Below, in pieces: positions 23,428 to 32,005 of a stretch of 64,000 nt of DNA. The DNA is taken from positions 103,609-167,608 of the forward strand of contig CACWID010000004.1 of the NCBI GenBank assembly GCA_902760865.1, read 5' to 3'. A model generated the notes under the pieces. The model was not told the DNA's origin. It saw nothing but the letters and a program-made list of their open reading frames with translations, and made no database searches. A program made the position numbers and the translations under genes. Origin of the DNA: an uncultured Bacteroidales bacterium (GTDB lineage: Bacteria > Bacteroidota > Bacteroidia > Bacteroidales > Muribaculaceae). Numbering within the stretch: the stretch's first letter is position 1; the number at the start of each line of letters is the position of its first letter.

Positions 23428-24024
23428 ATGAACATCTGTAAGCATACCCTCCTGTGCATCGCGCTGCTGGCGGTCATGTCGCTGCCAGCGGCGGCCCAAG
23501 TGCGCCTGGGCGTGCGTGGCGGCCTCACCGTGGGCGAGCTGCGCTTCGACCGCAACATCATTGACAGTGACAACCGCGCGGGCTATACCGCCGGACTGCT
23601 GCTCGACGCTAACATCCCCGTCGTGGGCGTCGGCATCGAGGCGTCGGTGATGTATGTCCACCGCAACAACCGCCTGACCGACTACAACCACGTGTTCAAG
23701 CGCCACTTCATCGACATTCCGGTATATGCCCGCTACCGCCTGTCCATCCCCCGTCTGGAGCGCTACTTCGCGCCGCTCGTGTTCACCGGCCCCGACTTCG
23801 CCGTGTTGTTCAACGACAACGGGCCCGACAACTACAAGAACAGCAGCACCTATATGTCATGGGACGTCGGCGGTGGCGTGGACCTGTTCAACCACCTGAG
23901 GATCACTGCGACCTATGGCATCGGCTTATCCAAGGCGATGAGCTACATCGACCGCGAGTACACCGGCAACAAGGTGGAGGGCAAGGACCGCCACTGGACA
24001 CTGAGCGCGGCATACCTGTTCTGA
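23428..24024 (+). CDS. Outer-membrane beta-barrel protein (PorT-like)
   Basis: The protein is about 198 aa. The start chosen is MNICKHTLLCIALLAVMSLPAAAQ at 23428, a signal peptide. An in-frame ATG at 23392 would put promoter-like TAGCTTTG DNA (23397-23404) inside the gene. The mature part has eight or so amphipathic strands (VRLGVRGGLTVGEL, GIEASVMYVHRNN, DVGGGVDLFNHLRITATYGIGLS) and ends in a C-terminal aromatic strand WTLSAAYLF. This fits the small 8-stranded outer_membrane beta-barrel (PorT) family. It is a tandem paralogue of the next gene, 67 bp downstream. Confidence 0.85.
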   Translation: MNICKHTLLCIALLAVMSLPAAAQVRLGVRGGLTVGELRFDRNIIDSDNRAGYTAGLLLDANIPVVGVGIEASVMYVHRNNRLTDYNHVFKRHFIDIPVYARYRLSIPRLERYFAPLVFTGPDFAVLFNDNGPDNYKNSSTYMSWDVGGGVDLFNHLRITATYGIGLSKAMSYIDREYTGNKVEGKDRHWTLSAAYLF

Positions 24025-24091
24025 AACCACAGGACTGCGCCAACCGCCCAGCCGCCTGAAAAGAAATCAACAAATTACAAACACGATATCA

Positions 24092-24715
24092 ATGAAGAAA
24101 ATCAACCTACTCATCGCCATGCTGCTGCTGTGTGCCACGGCAGCGACGGCACAGACCACCTCGCGCTGGGGCATCACGGCCGGCGCCAACATCAACGAAG
24201 TACACTTCAAGCAGACCGACATCGTGCCCAGCGAGCGTGCCTGGGGCCCGCAGATCGGCCTGACCGGCGAAATGAACTTCAGCGGAGTGGGCTTCGGCGT
24301 GGATGCCGGACTGCTCTACACCCTCAAGCAGGGCAAGGTCAACTATGGTTCGCGCACGATGTGGTCAGCCGTGGGTGCCGGCAACGAGACGGTGTCGATG
24401 CACTACCTCGACGTGCCGTTGCACCTCAAGTTCAAGTGGCACCGCATGGGCGGCCTGGAGACGACCATCATGCCGCTGGTCTATGTGGGACCGCAGTTCT
24501 CGTTCCTCGTCGGCGCCAACAACAAGAACCTCAACACCTACCCTCCCGTCAACGTCTATCTCGACATGGGAGCCGGCATCGAACTGTTTGAGCGCTGCCA
24601 GCTGCGTGCCGGCTACAATTTCTCAGTAGGCCAGACGTTCCACACCAAGCTGCTCGATGACAATGTCGCCAAGAACCGCACGTGGTACTTCAACGTGACG
24701 TGGTTCCTCAAGTGA
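24092..24715 (+). CDS. Outer-membrane beta-barrel protein (PorT-like), tandem paralogue
   Basis: The 207-aa protein has signal peptide MKKINLLIAMLLLCATAATAQ. The strand pattern matches its left neighbour: WGITAGANINEVHF, GVGFGVDAGLLYTL, DVPLHLKFKWHR, YLDMGAGIELFERCQLRAGY and a terminal WYFNVTWFLK. Outer-membrane location is inferred; the ligand is unknown. It is probably co-transcribed with the previous gene and perhaps with apbE 63 bp downstream. Confidence 0.85.
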   Translation: MKKINLLIAMLLLCATAATAQTTSRWGITAGANINEVHFKQTDIVPSERAWGPQIGLTGEMNFSGVGFGVDAGLLYTLKQGKVNYGSRTMWSAVGAGNETVSMHYLDVPLHLKFKWHRMGGLETTIMPLVYVGPQFSFLVGANNKNLNTYPPVNVYLDMGAGIELFERCQLRAGYNFSVGQTFHTKLLDDNVAKNRTWYFNVTWFLK

Positions 24716-24778
24716 CCCGCACTCCTCCATTTAAAAATGAATAAATAAAATCGTGCCCCGGCGCAAGCATCAAGGACA

Positions 24779-25795
24779 ATGAACAAACGGTATGCCATAG
24801 TGCTGTTGGCCCTGGCGGTAGGCATCGCGATGATGTTTGTCGGTAGGGACCGCAAGCGTTTCTTCACCTGCGAGGGCGTGGTATGGACTACCGACTACCA
24901 TATCACCTATGAGGCTAGCCGCGACCTGAACGACAGCATCCAGTTGATTTTCAGCGACCTGGACATGAGCGTATCGCCCTATAACAAAGCTTCGCTCATC
25001 AGCGCCCTGAACGCCGGCACCATGAATCGCGTGGACGGCTACCTCAAGCGCCTACTCGACGCCAGTGCCGTCATCCACCGCGAGAGCGGCGGCGCCTTTG
25101 ACCCGACGGTGATGCCCCTGGTCAACGCGTGGGGCTTCGGCTACAAGAGCGGCTCAATGCCCACGCGCGCCCAGATTGACAGCATCCTCACCTTTGTCGG
25201 CATGGACAAGGTAGCCCTGCAGGGCGACACCCTCGTGAAGAGCGACCCGCGCGTAATGCTCGACTTCAGCTCCATCGCCAAGGGGATGGCCTGTGACGAA
25301 ATCGGTCGCATGCTCGCCCGCAACGGGGCCAGCAACTGGCTTGTCGAGATCGGCGGCGAGGTGATGGCCAGCGGCGTGAACAAGCGAGGCACGGCATGGG
25401 TCGTGTCAGTCGATATGCCCGACAATGACGGCAACAACGGCCACGAGAGCGCCCTCGCCATCACCATGGACAGCGCAGCGGTGGCCACCAGCGGCAACTA
25501 CCGCAAGTGGCGCGAAGAGGGTGGCAACAGAATTTCACACATTATTGACCCGAAGACGGGCGACAGCCGTGTCGGCACGCTGCTCAGCGTCACCGTCATC
25601 GCCCCCGACTGCATGAGCGCGGACGCATGGGCCACGGCCTGCATGGTCATGGGCGACAGCACGGTAAAGGCCGTGATGGGCAAGCGGCAGGACCTCGGCG
25701 TGATGACCATCAGCGCCGACACCACATCCGGCAACCTCATCGTCTGGAGCAACGCCACCTTCGCCGGCCACATCCAGCAGCCCATTGCCCCTTAG
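24779..25795 (+). CDS. apbE: FAD:protein FMN transferase (ApbE family)
   Basis: The 338-aa protein has an N-terminal signal or anchor (YAIVLLALAVGIAMMFVG). Family motifs are visible: SPYNKASLISALN, the GGAFDPTVMPLVNAWGFG stretch, DFSSIAKGMACDEIGRML, WLVEIGGEVMASG, and ISHIIDPKTGDSRVG. The enzyme attaches FMN covalently to threonine residues of target proteins such as NQR/RNF subunits or flavinylated extracytoplasmic reductases, in the periplasm. No target gene is adjacent. The stop codon lies inside the first REP palindrome (GCCCCTTAGGGGC), so the repeat supplies the gene's end. Confidence 0.93.
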   Translation: MNKRYAIVLLALAVGIAMMFVGRDRKRFFTCEGVVWTTDYHITYEASRDLNDSIQLIFSDLDMSVSPYNKASLISALNAGTMNRVDGYLKRLLDASAVIHRESGGAFDPTVMPLVNAWGFGYKSGSMPTRAQIDSILTFVGMDKVALQGDTLVKSDPRVMLDFSSIAKGMACDEIGRMLARNGASNWLVEIGGEVMASGVNKRGTAWVVSVDMPDNDGNNGHESALAITMDSAAVATSGNYRKWREEGGNRISHIIDPKTGDSRVGTLLSVTVIAPDCMSADAWATACMVMGDSTVKAVMGKRQDLGVMTISADTTSGNLIVWSNATFAGHIQQPIAP

Positions 25796-25975
25796 GGGCA
25801 ACAACGATTTAGACGTGGGTGTCAACCCACGGAACAGATACGAACACAACCAATCACCCAGCCCCATAGGGGCGCAACGATTTAGACGTGGGTGTCAACC
25901 CACGGAACAGATACGAACACAACCAATCACCCAGCCCCATAGGGGCGCAACGATTTAGTCAACCCACTGAACAGA
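25787..25975 (+). repeat. Array of three REP-like units before the RAYT transposase
   Basis: Three direct repeats begin at 25787, 25861 and 25934, with periods of 74 and 73 bp. Each opens with the palindrome GCCCC-WT-AGGGGC followed by GCAACGATTTAG. Units 1 and 2 then carry GTGGGT-GTCA-ACCCAC and GGAACAGATACGAACACAACC; unit 3 is shortened and runs into the transposase start codon. The arrangement is the classic REP/RAYT association. Confidence 0.85.
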
Positions 25976-25976
25976 T

Positions 25977-26423
25977 ATGGCAAACACCTACGTCAATAAT
26001 ATTGTACACATTGTATTTCACACCAAGAGCAACGGGACTACGATACTCGCCGCCGACCTTGACCATGTCCACAAATACATAGGGGGCATCACCAAGAATA
26101 TTGGGGGCACTCTTATCGCAATCGGCGGAATGCCTGATCACGTGCACCTGCTCACCTCATTACCAAAAACCACAGCGTTATCTGACTTTGTCAAAGCTAT
26201 TAAGGCCAACAGCAGTCGATGGATTAAAGAATTGAGTCCATATTACAGAAGTTTCTCATGGCAAGATGGCTATGGCGCTTTCTCGGTTAGCGCGTCGGTA
26301 ATACCCAACGTTGTCAACTACATCCGCAACCAAGAGAAACACCACAAGCAACAAACGGCTAAAGACGAGTACAAAGCATTCCTTGATGCCTGTGGAATTG
26401 ATTATGACGAAAAATACTTGTGA
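25977..26423 (+). CDS. REP-associated tyrosine transposase (IS200/IS605-like Y1 family)
   Basis: The 148-aa protein has a single Y1 HUH domain. The metal-binding HUH motif is GMPDHVHLL (H55, H57); the catalytic tyrosine is Y115 in NYIRNQEKHH, with Q119 in the expected place; WQDGYGAFSVS is a further family motif. It would nick and join single-stranded DNA at hairpin sites. No TnpB or other accessory gene is present. The three REP units upstream and the GCCCC hairpins downstream are its probable substrates, so it looks like a RAYT rather than a mobile IS. Confidence 0.9.
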   Translation: MANTYVNNIVHIVFHTKSNGTTILAADLDHVHKYIGGITKNIGGTLIAIGGMPDHVHLLTSLPKTTALSDFVKAIKANSSRWIKELSPYYRSFSWQDGYGAFSVSASVIPNVVNYIRNQEKHHKQQTAKDEYKAFLDACGIDYDEKYL

Positions 26424-26430
26424 CCGTGTC

Positions 26431-26522
26431 GCCCCGATGGGGCTATGAATGGATCTGGTCATACGATACGGGGGTTGCGCTTCGCTCCACCCCCGCCTAA
26501 ATCATTCCAGCCCTAACGGGCT
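26431..26522. repeat. REP-like hairpins downstream of the transposase
   Basis: Three hairpins occur: GCCCC-GAT-GGGGC (26431-26443), GGGGGT...ACCCCC with a GCGCTTCGC centre (26470-26494), and AGCCC-TAAC-GGGCT (26509-26522). The last is preceded by CCTAAATCATT, an imperfect echo of the upstream unit's GATTTAG on the other strand. The final hairpin runs into TTTTCTT and may also act as a terminator. Confidence 0.65.
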
Positions 26523-26541
26523 TTTCTTCCAATAGTTTCTT

Positions 26542-27306
26542 TTACTCGGCGATGATGAGTTCGATGCCCAGGTCTTCGACTTGCTTGACGACCTTGGGCG
26601 ACACGCCGGCATCGGTGATGATGATGTCCACGGCGTCGATATCGGCAATGCGCGCGAAACCGCGCCTGCCGAACTTGCTGCTATCGGCGAGGACGATGGT
26701 CTTCTGGGCTGCGGCAATCATCTTCTGGTTCAACGCCGCCTCGCGCATGTCGGTCGTCGTGATACCGTACTCAAAGTCGATGCCATCAACCCCCAAGAAC
26801 AACTTGCTGAACGAGCAGACCGCAAGGATGCGCGCGCTGTACTCGCCCACCACCGAGAGGCTGCTGTGACGCAACATGCCGCCCATCTGGATGATGTCAA
26901 TGTTGGGATGCTGCGACAGGATGTTGCTCACGGGCAGCGACGCCGACACGACAGTCAGATTCTGGACCGGCTGGATGTTGCGCGCCAGCGCATGGACGGT
27001 CGTCCCCGACGCGATGCAGATGCTGTCGTCGGGCATGATCAGGCGAGCCGCCTCGCGACCGATGGCGTGTTTCTCGTCGGTAGCGAGTTTCTCCTTCTCG
27101 TTGACCGAGCGGTTGTTGATATACGGATTGATGAGCACAGCGCGGCCATGGCTGCGATACAGCTTGTCGCTCTTCTCCAACTCGGTCAGGTCCTTACGCA
27201 CGGTCACAGCCGACACTTCCAGAAGCTCCACCAAGTCAGACACGAGTACCGACCCGTGCTTGATGAGCATTTCCATGATGATTTCATGACGTTGTTCCTT
27301 TGTCAT
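26542..27306 (-). CDS. glpR: DeoR-family transcriptional regulator, probable GlpR
   Basis: The 254-aa protein has the start MTKEQRHEIIMEMLIKHGSV at 27306; the frame stays open 222 nt further, but that part contains the gene's own promoter. The N-terminal winged HTH (about 6-58) contains VSDLVELLEVSAVTVRKDL, with the recognition helix VSAVTVRKDL. The C-terminal DeoRC sugar-phosphate sensor domain has ASGTTVHALA, GGMLRHSSLSVVG, LGVDGID and VLADSSKFGRRG. DeoR proteins of this type sense phosphorylated sugars or glycerol-3-phosphate. Its divergent position next to glpABCTQ makes GlpR the likely identity, though the ligand is inferred. Confidence 0.85.
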   Translation of the reverse strand: MTKEQRHEIIMEMLIKHGSVLVSDLVELLEVSAVTVRKDLTELEKSDKLYRSHGRAVLINPYINNRSVNEKEKLATDEKHAIGREAARLIMPDDSICIASGTTVHALARNIQPVQNLTVVSASLPVSNILSQHPNIDIIQMGGMLRHSSLSVVGEYSARILAVCSFSKLFLGVDGIDFEYGITTTDMREAALNQKMIAAAQKTIVLADSSKFGRRGFARIADIDAVDIIITDAGVSPKVVKQVEDLGIELIIAE

Positions 27307-27347
27307 AATCGCGCAATCAAATCCATTAAAGTCATTCTTGAGTGCAG

Positions 27348-27378
27348 CAAAAGTAGAGAAAAGAAAAACACCAGCCAA
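27348..27378 (-). promoter_or_regulatory. Promoter of glpR
   Basis: On the minus strand: TTG (27378-27376), 20 nt, TACTTTTG (27355-27348). It places the start site about 35 nt before the ATG at 27306. Confidence 0.7.
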
Positions 27379-27601
27379 ACAAATCGGCAAAAAAGTTTCA
27401 ATTTTTTCCAATACGAAATCAAAAAAGCTGCTTTTTAGCCACAAAATAGGCTTCGATTTAGAACAAAACGAAAGTTTTGAAAGACTAAACGAAACTACCG
27501 ATTTTAACAAAAATGCGATATCACACACAACATATCATCTTAAATATCAACACATTAAGTGCTATTATGTTTTAAAGCATCAAAAATAGATACGAAATTA
27601 C

Positions 27602-27632
27602 TTGGCCATTTAAAAAAGTAGTTATAATTTTG
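27602..27632 (+). promoter_or_regulatory. Promoter of the glpA operon
   Basis: TTG at 27602-27604, 20 nt, TAATTTTG at 27625-27632; the leader is about 38 nt. The very AT-rich 27380-27600 stretch between the divergent promoters is the likely place for GlpR operators, but I cannot define one. I see no other gene in the 27307-27675 gap. Confidence 0.75.
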
Positions 27633-27675
27633 CAGCGAAAGTAATTATTGCTACCTCACCGACAATTGACGTTTT

Positions 27676-29319
27676 ATGGTAACAAGCGATATCTATAAAA
27701 AAGAATATGACGTGATCATCATCGGTGGTGGCGCGACTGGCGCCGGCACCGCGAGGGATTGCGCCCTGCGCGGCCTGAACGTGCTGCTGGTCGAACGCAA
27801 CGACTACAGCACCGGGGCCACGGGACGCAACCACGGCCTGATGCACAGCGGCGCACGCTATGCCGTCACCGACAGCGAGAGCGCCAGCGAGTGCATTAGC
27901 GAGAACATGATCCTCAGGCGCATCGCGCGCCATTGCGTCGAGGAGACCGACGGCTTGTTCATCACCCTGCCCGAGGACGACCTGCAATACCAGCAGACCT
28001 TTGTCGATGCCTGCCACCGTGCCGGCATCCGCGCAGACGTGATCGACCCCGAGGAGGCACGACGCATCGAGCCGGCCGTCAACCCCGACCTGATCGGTGC
28101 CGTGCGTGTCCCTGACGCGGCCATCGACCCGTTCCGCCTGACCGTCGCCAACCTGCTGGACGCACGCCTGCACGGCGCCGACACCCTCAACTACCACGAG
28201 GTGGAGGGCTTTGTCATCAACCAGAACCGCGTCGAGGCCGTCAAACTGCTCAACAAGAAGAACGGCGAGCATGTCGAGGTGCGCGGACGCGTCATTGTCA
28301 ACGCCGCGGGCATCTGGGGACAGCGCATCGCCGAGATGGCAGGCGTGAAGATCTCGATGTTCCCCGCCAGGGGAGCGCTGCTCATCTTCGGCCACCGCGT
28401 CAACAACATGGTGATCAACCGCTGCCGCAAGCCCGCCAATGCCGACATCCTCGTGCCCGACGACACGGTGTGCGTCATCGGCACCACCAGCGACCGCATC
28501 CCCATCGAGACCGTCGATGACATGCGCGTGACTCGTGAGGAGGTGGACGTGCTGCTCAGCGAGGGCGTCAAGATCGCGCCGTCGCTCGCTACCACGAGAA
28601 TCATCCGCGCCTATGCCGGCGTGCGCCCGCTGGTCGCCAGCGACGACGACCCCAGCGGCCGCAGCATCAGCCGCGGCATCGTCTGTCTGGACCACGCCAA
28701 GCGCGACGGTCTGGAGGGCTTCATTACCATCACGGGCGGCAAGATGATGACCTACCGCCTGATGGGACAAATCGCCACCGACGCCGTCTGCGCCAAGCTG
28801 GGCAACACCGCGCCCTGCATCACGGCAGACCAGCCGCTGCCGGGATCGGAGGACGAGTCCATCTTCAAGGAAAACCCCGCCAAGCGCTACAGCTTCGGCC
28901 TGCGCGCAGCATTGGGACGCCACGGCTCACTGGCCAGGAACATCGACCGCGACAACGATATCGACAACGCCCTGGTCTGTGAATGCGAAGGCGTCACCGT
29001 GGGCGAAATCAAATACGCCGTCAACGACCTGCACGTGCACAACCTGGTGAACCTGCGCCGACGCACGCGCCTGGGCATGGGCACCTGCCAAGGCAAGCTC
29101 TGCTCCTGCCGCGCCGCGTCTCTGATGGGCGAGTTCAGCCACGACGTGAAGGGCGCACAGGAGGACCTGGCGGCCTTCCTCGACGAGCGATGGAAGGGCA
29201 TGAGGCCCGTCGCGTGGGGCGACACCCTGCGCGAGGCACAACTGACCGCCGCCATCTACGAGGGACTGTGCGGCCTGGACATGGTAGTTGATACAACAGG
29301 AAAGGAGGACGTGCAATGA
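27676..29319 (+). CDS. glpA: Anaerobic glycerol-3-phosphate dehydrogenase subunit A
   Basis: The 547-aa protein is the FAD catalytic subunit that oxidises sn-glycerol-3-phosphate to dihydroxyacetone phosphate. The dinucleotide-binding motif IIIGGGATGAGTARDCALRG lies near residue 15; the DAO-fold signatures GRNHGLMHSGARY and TGGKMMTYRLMG follow. The C-terminal BFD-like [2Fe-2S] domain shows CECEGVTVGEI and GTCQGKLCSCRA. It works at the inner membrane with GlpB and GlpC. Its stop overlaps the glpB start (ATGA), so the subunits are translationally coupled. Length matches E. coli GlpA. Confidence 0.95.
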   Translation: MVTSDIYKKEYDVIIIGGGATGAGTARDCALRGLNVLLVERNDYSTGATGRNHGLMHSGARYAVTDSESASECISENMILRRIARHCVEETDGLFITLPEDDLQYQQTFVDACHRAGIRADVIDPEEARRIEPAVNPDLIGAVRVPDAAIDPFRLTVANLLDARLHGADTLNYHEVEGFVINQNRVEAVKLLNKKNGEHVEVRGRVIVNAAGIWGQRIAEMAGVKISMFPARGALLIFGHRVNNMVINRCRKPANADILVPDDTVCVIGTTSDRIPIETVDDMRVTREEVDVLLSEGVKIAPSLATTRIIRAYAGVRPLVASDDDPSGRSISRGIVCLDHAKRDGLEGFITITGGKMMTYRLMGQIATDAVCAKLGNTAPCITADQPLPGSEDESIFKENPAKRYSFGLRAALGRHGSLARNIDRDNDIDNALVCECEGVTVGEIKYAVNDLHVHNLVNLRRRTRLGMGTCQGKLCSCRAASLMGEFSHDVKGAQEDLAAFLDERWKGMRPVAWGDTLREAQLTAAIYEGLCGLDMVVDTTGKEDVQ

Positions 29320-30554
29320 GAACAGACACCGTTATCATCGGAGGAGGCCTCAGCGGACTCACCTGCGGCATCGCGCTGGCCAAGCGCGGACAGCGCGTCA
29401 CCATCGTGGCCAGCGGACAGAGCACGCTGCTCTTCAACGGCGGCTCGATGGACCTGCTAGGCTACATCGACGGCCAAGCCGTCAAGGCTCCGCTCGACGT
29501 CATTGCCCAGTTGCCCATCGACCATCCCTACCGGAAAATCGGCACGGAGCGGATCGCCGACCTGGCCGACCAGGCCAAGCAACTGCTTGAAGATGCCGGC
29601 ATCATGACCGAAGGCTCGGCCAATGCCAACCACTGGCGCGTCACCCCGATGGGCGTCGCCAAACCCGCATGGCTGACGCTCAAGAGCCACGTGTGCATCG
29701 ACGACATTGAACAGCTGCCCTGCAAGCGCGTGGCACTGATGTGCGTGCGCGGATTCTTCGACCAGCCTAACGGCATGCTGGCCAACGGCTTGCAGCAGAT
29801 GGGCTTCAATGTGGAGAAGAAGGAATTTACCACCGACGAGATCACCACCCTGCGCCGCAGCCCCAGCGAGATGCGCGCCGTCAGTCTGTCCAAGCGACTA
29901 GTGAGCAACAGCTCGCTGAAGCGCGTGGCCGACCAGATCAACGCTCTGGCAGCCGACGCCGATATGATGCTCTTGCCCAGCGTGTTGGGTGACGAGGAAG
30001 CCTTCGACACCCTGCAGTCGATGACCGTCAAGCCGTTGAGGCTTGTCGCCACACTGCCGCCGTCGATGGCCGGCATCAGGATGCAGAAACAGCTGCAGCA
30101 CTACTTCAGGATGCTGGGCGGCAACTACCTGATGGGCGATTCCGCCGTCAGCGCCGTCATCGACGGCGACCGCGTCGTCAGCGTCACCACCGCCAAACTC
30201 GGCGATATGCCACTGAGGGCCAACAACTTCGTGCTCGCCTCAGGCTCATTCATCAGCCGCGGACTGACTGCGGACTACGAGCGAATCTATGAGCCCGTGA
30301 TGGACCTCGACGTCGATGCCGACGCCAATCGCGACAACTGGACCCAATTCGGGGTGCTGAATCCTCAGGCCTATTCTCGCTACGGCGTCAAGACCGACGA
30401 CAGCCTGCACTGCATCAAGCAGGGCAAAACGATTTCCAACTTACACGCCATCGGTTCGGTCCTGAGCGGACACGACCCCATCAAGATGGCCGACGGCACC
30501 GGCGTGTCGCTGCTGACGGCACTGGCTGCTGCCCAGGACATCCTGGCCAAGTGA
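29316..30554 (+). CDS. glpB: Anaerobic glycerol-3-phosphate dehydrogenase subunit B
   Basis: The 412-aa flavoprotein subunit starts MRTDTVIIGGGLSGLTCGIA with a Rossmann GGGLSGLTCG motif. ASGQSTLLFNGGSMDLLGY is characteristic of GlpB. The C-terminal FAD-contacting part has FVLASGSFISRG and LHAIGSVLSGHDP. In the GlpABC complex it mediates electron flow between GlpA and the iron-sulfur subunit GlpC. It overlaps glpA by 4 nt. Its stop TGA overlaps an ATG (TGATG) that opens a 25-codon frame. Confidence 0.93.
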   Translation: MRTDTVIIGGGLSGLTCGIALAKRGQRVTIVASGQSTLLFNGGSMDLLGYIDGQAVKAPLDVIAQLPIDHPYRKIGTERIADLADQAKQLLEDAGIMTEGSANANHWRVTPMGVAKPAWLTLKSHVCIDDIEQLPCKRVALMCVRGFFDQPNGMLANGLQQMGFNVEKKEFTTDEITTLRRSPSEMRAVSLSKRLVSNSSLKRVADQINALAADADMMLLPSVLGDEEAFDTLQSMTVKPLRLVATLPPSMAGIRMQKQLQHYFRMLGGNYLMGDSAVSAVIDGDRVVSVTTAKLGDMPLRANNFVLASGSFISRGLTADYERIYEPVMDLDVDADANRDNWTQFGVLNPQAYSRYGVKTDDSLHCIKQGKTISNLHAIGSVLSGHDPIKMADGTGVSLLTALAAAQDILAK

Positions 30555-30631
30555 TGAAAGTATATCGACACAACGACTACCATCACCCGGTGGAGCCATT
30601 AGGCTTCAACCATAGGTTTAAGATAAGATAG
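30554..30631 (+). CDS. 25-aa small ORF between glpB and glpC
   Basis: The ATG overlaps the glpB stop by one base (TGATG) and opens 25 codons beginning MKVYRHNDYHHPVEPLGF and ending in HRFKIR. The product would be basic and histidine-rich with no membrane segment. Position and coupling are suggestive, but such a short frame could be chance. No known family comes to mind. Confidence 0.35.
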   Translation: MKVYRHNDYHHPVEPLGFNHRFKIR

Positions 30632-30667
30632 ATAAATATTTGATTGATGATTTTTTAATGGGATTTT

Positions 30668-31933
30668 ATGGCTGACCAGATGCAACTATGCAACATCAGC
30701 GCCAACAACTTTGAGCAGTGCACCAAGTGCTCCATCTGCACCACCGTCTGCCCTGTTGCCGCTGTGACTACAGACTATCCCGGTCCCAAACAGGCCGGCC
30801 CCGACGGCGAGCGCTATCGCCTGAAGGACCCCGCCTTTTACGACAAAGCCCTGAAACTCTGCCTCAACTGCAAGCGGTGTGAGGTAGCTTGCCCCAGCGG
30901 TGTACACATCGCTGACATCATCCAACGTGCACGCATGAGCGCCGGCGAGGGCAAGCGCGCCAGCCTACGAGATACCCTGCTGGCCAACACCGACCTGCTG
31001 GGAACGGCGGCCAACCTGGTCGCACCCGTCGCCAATGCCACATTGGGCCTCAAGCCCACTAAGTTGGTAATGCACAGTGTGATGTCCATCCACAAGCACC
31101 GCACTTTCCCCGCCTACAGCCGCACCAAGTTTGAGACGTGGTACAAACGCCACGCCGCCAAGCAGCAGGACGCCTACAGCCGCCACGTGAGCTACTTCCA
31201 TGGCTGTTACGTCAACTACAACTTCCCCAAGCTGGGCCAGGACCTGGTCAAACTGATGAACGCTGCCGGCTATGGCGTGCACTTGCTCGACAAGGAGCAG
31301 TGCTGCGGCGTCGCCCTTATCGCCAATGGTCTCTACAAGCAGGCCAGGCGACAGGCACGCGTCAACGCCGCCAACATCCGACAGGCGGTGAGCGCCCGGC
31401 ACCACACCGTGCTGACCACCAGTTCGAGCTGCACGTTCAACCTGCGTGATGAGTATCCCGCGATTCTGGACATAGACACCAGCGACGTGCGCGACAACAT
31501 CATGCTGGCAACGCGATTTATCTACAATCTTGTGGATGAGGAGAAAATCAAGCTTATCTTCAAGCAAGACTATAAGCGTCGCATCGCCTATCACACCGCC
31601 TGCCACATGCAGCGCATGGGCTGGCAGATCTACAGCATCGAACTGCTGCGCATGATTCCGGGCCTTGACTTGGTGGAACTGGATCAGGAGTGCTGCGGCA
31701 TCTCGGGCACCTATGGTTTCAAGAAGGAGAACTACGAGCGCTCCCAGGCCATCGGCTCCACCCTCTTCAAACTCATCGAGGATGCCCACGTCGAAGCCGT
31801 CGCCACCGATTGCGAGACCTGCAAGTGGCAGATCGAGATGTCCACCGGCCTGCCCGTCGAGAACCCCGTCAGCATCCTCGCCGACGCCCTCGACGTCGAA
31901 GCCACCAGACGAGCTAATATGATTAGTGATTAG
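30668..31933 (+). CDS. glpC: Anaerobic glycerol-3-phosphate dehydrogenase subunit C
   Basis: The 421-aa protein has two [4Fe-4S] clusters at the N-terminus (CTKCSICTTVCPV near residue 18 and CLNCKRCEVACPSG near 67). Two CCG domains follow: HGCYVNYNF...EQCCGVA and HTACHMQRMG...QECCGISG. GlpC anchors the complex to the membrane and passes electrons to the quinone pool, here probably menaquinone. The order glpA-glpB-glpC is that of E. coli, although 113 bp separate glpB and glpC here. Confidence 0.94.
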   Translation: MADQMQLCNISANNFEQCTKCSICTTVCPVAAVTTDYPGPKQAGPDGERYRLKDPAFYDKALKLCLNCKRCEVACPSGVHIADIIQRARMSAGEGKRASLRDTLLANTDLLGTAANLVAPVANATLGLKPTKLVMHSVMSIHKHRTFPAYSRTKFETWYKRHAAKQQDAYSRHVSYFHGCYVNYNFPKLGQDLVKLMNAAGYGVHLLDKEQCCGVALIANGLYKQARRQARVNAANIRQAVSARHHTVLTTSSSCTFNLRDEYPAILDIDTSDVRDNIMLATRFIYNLVDEEKIKLIFKQDYKRRIAYHTACHMQRMGWQIYSIELLRMIPGLDLVELDQECCGISGTYGFKKENYERSQAIGSTLFKLIEDAHVEAVATDCETCKWQIEMSTGLPVENPVSILADALDVEATRRANMISD

Positions 31934-32005
31934 AGATTAGTTAATTCTTTTTGAGATACTTAACAACATCATATTAAACAATAACTTAAAACTTAAAACT
32001 CAATT

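Noticed and set aside
25787-25975. CRISPR array
   Set aside because: Units are 73-74 bp direct repeats without unique spacers, next to a Y1 transposase; this is a REP array.
27307-27528. N-terminal extension of the DeoR-family regulator
   Set aside because: It contains a consensus promoter for the gene (27348-27378) and would put 74 unrelated residues ahead of a typical DeoR start.
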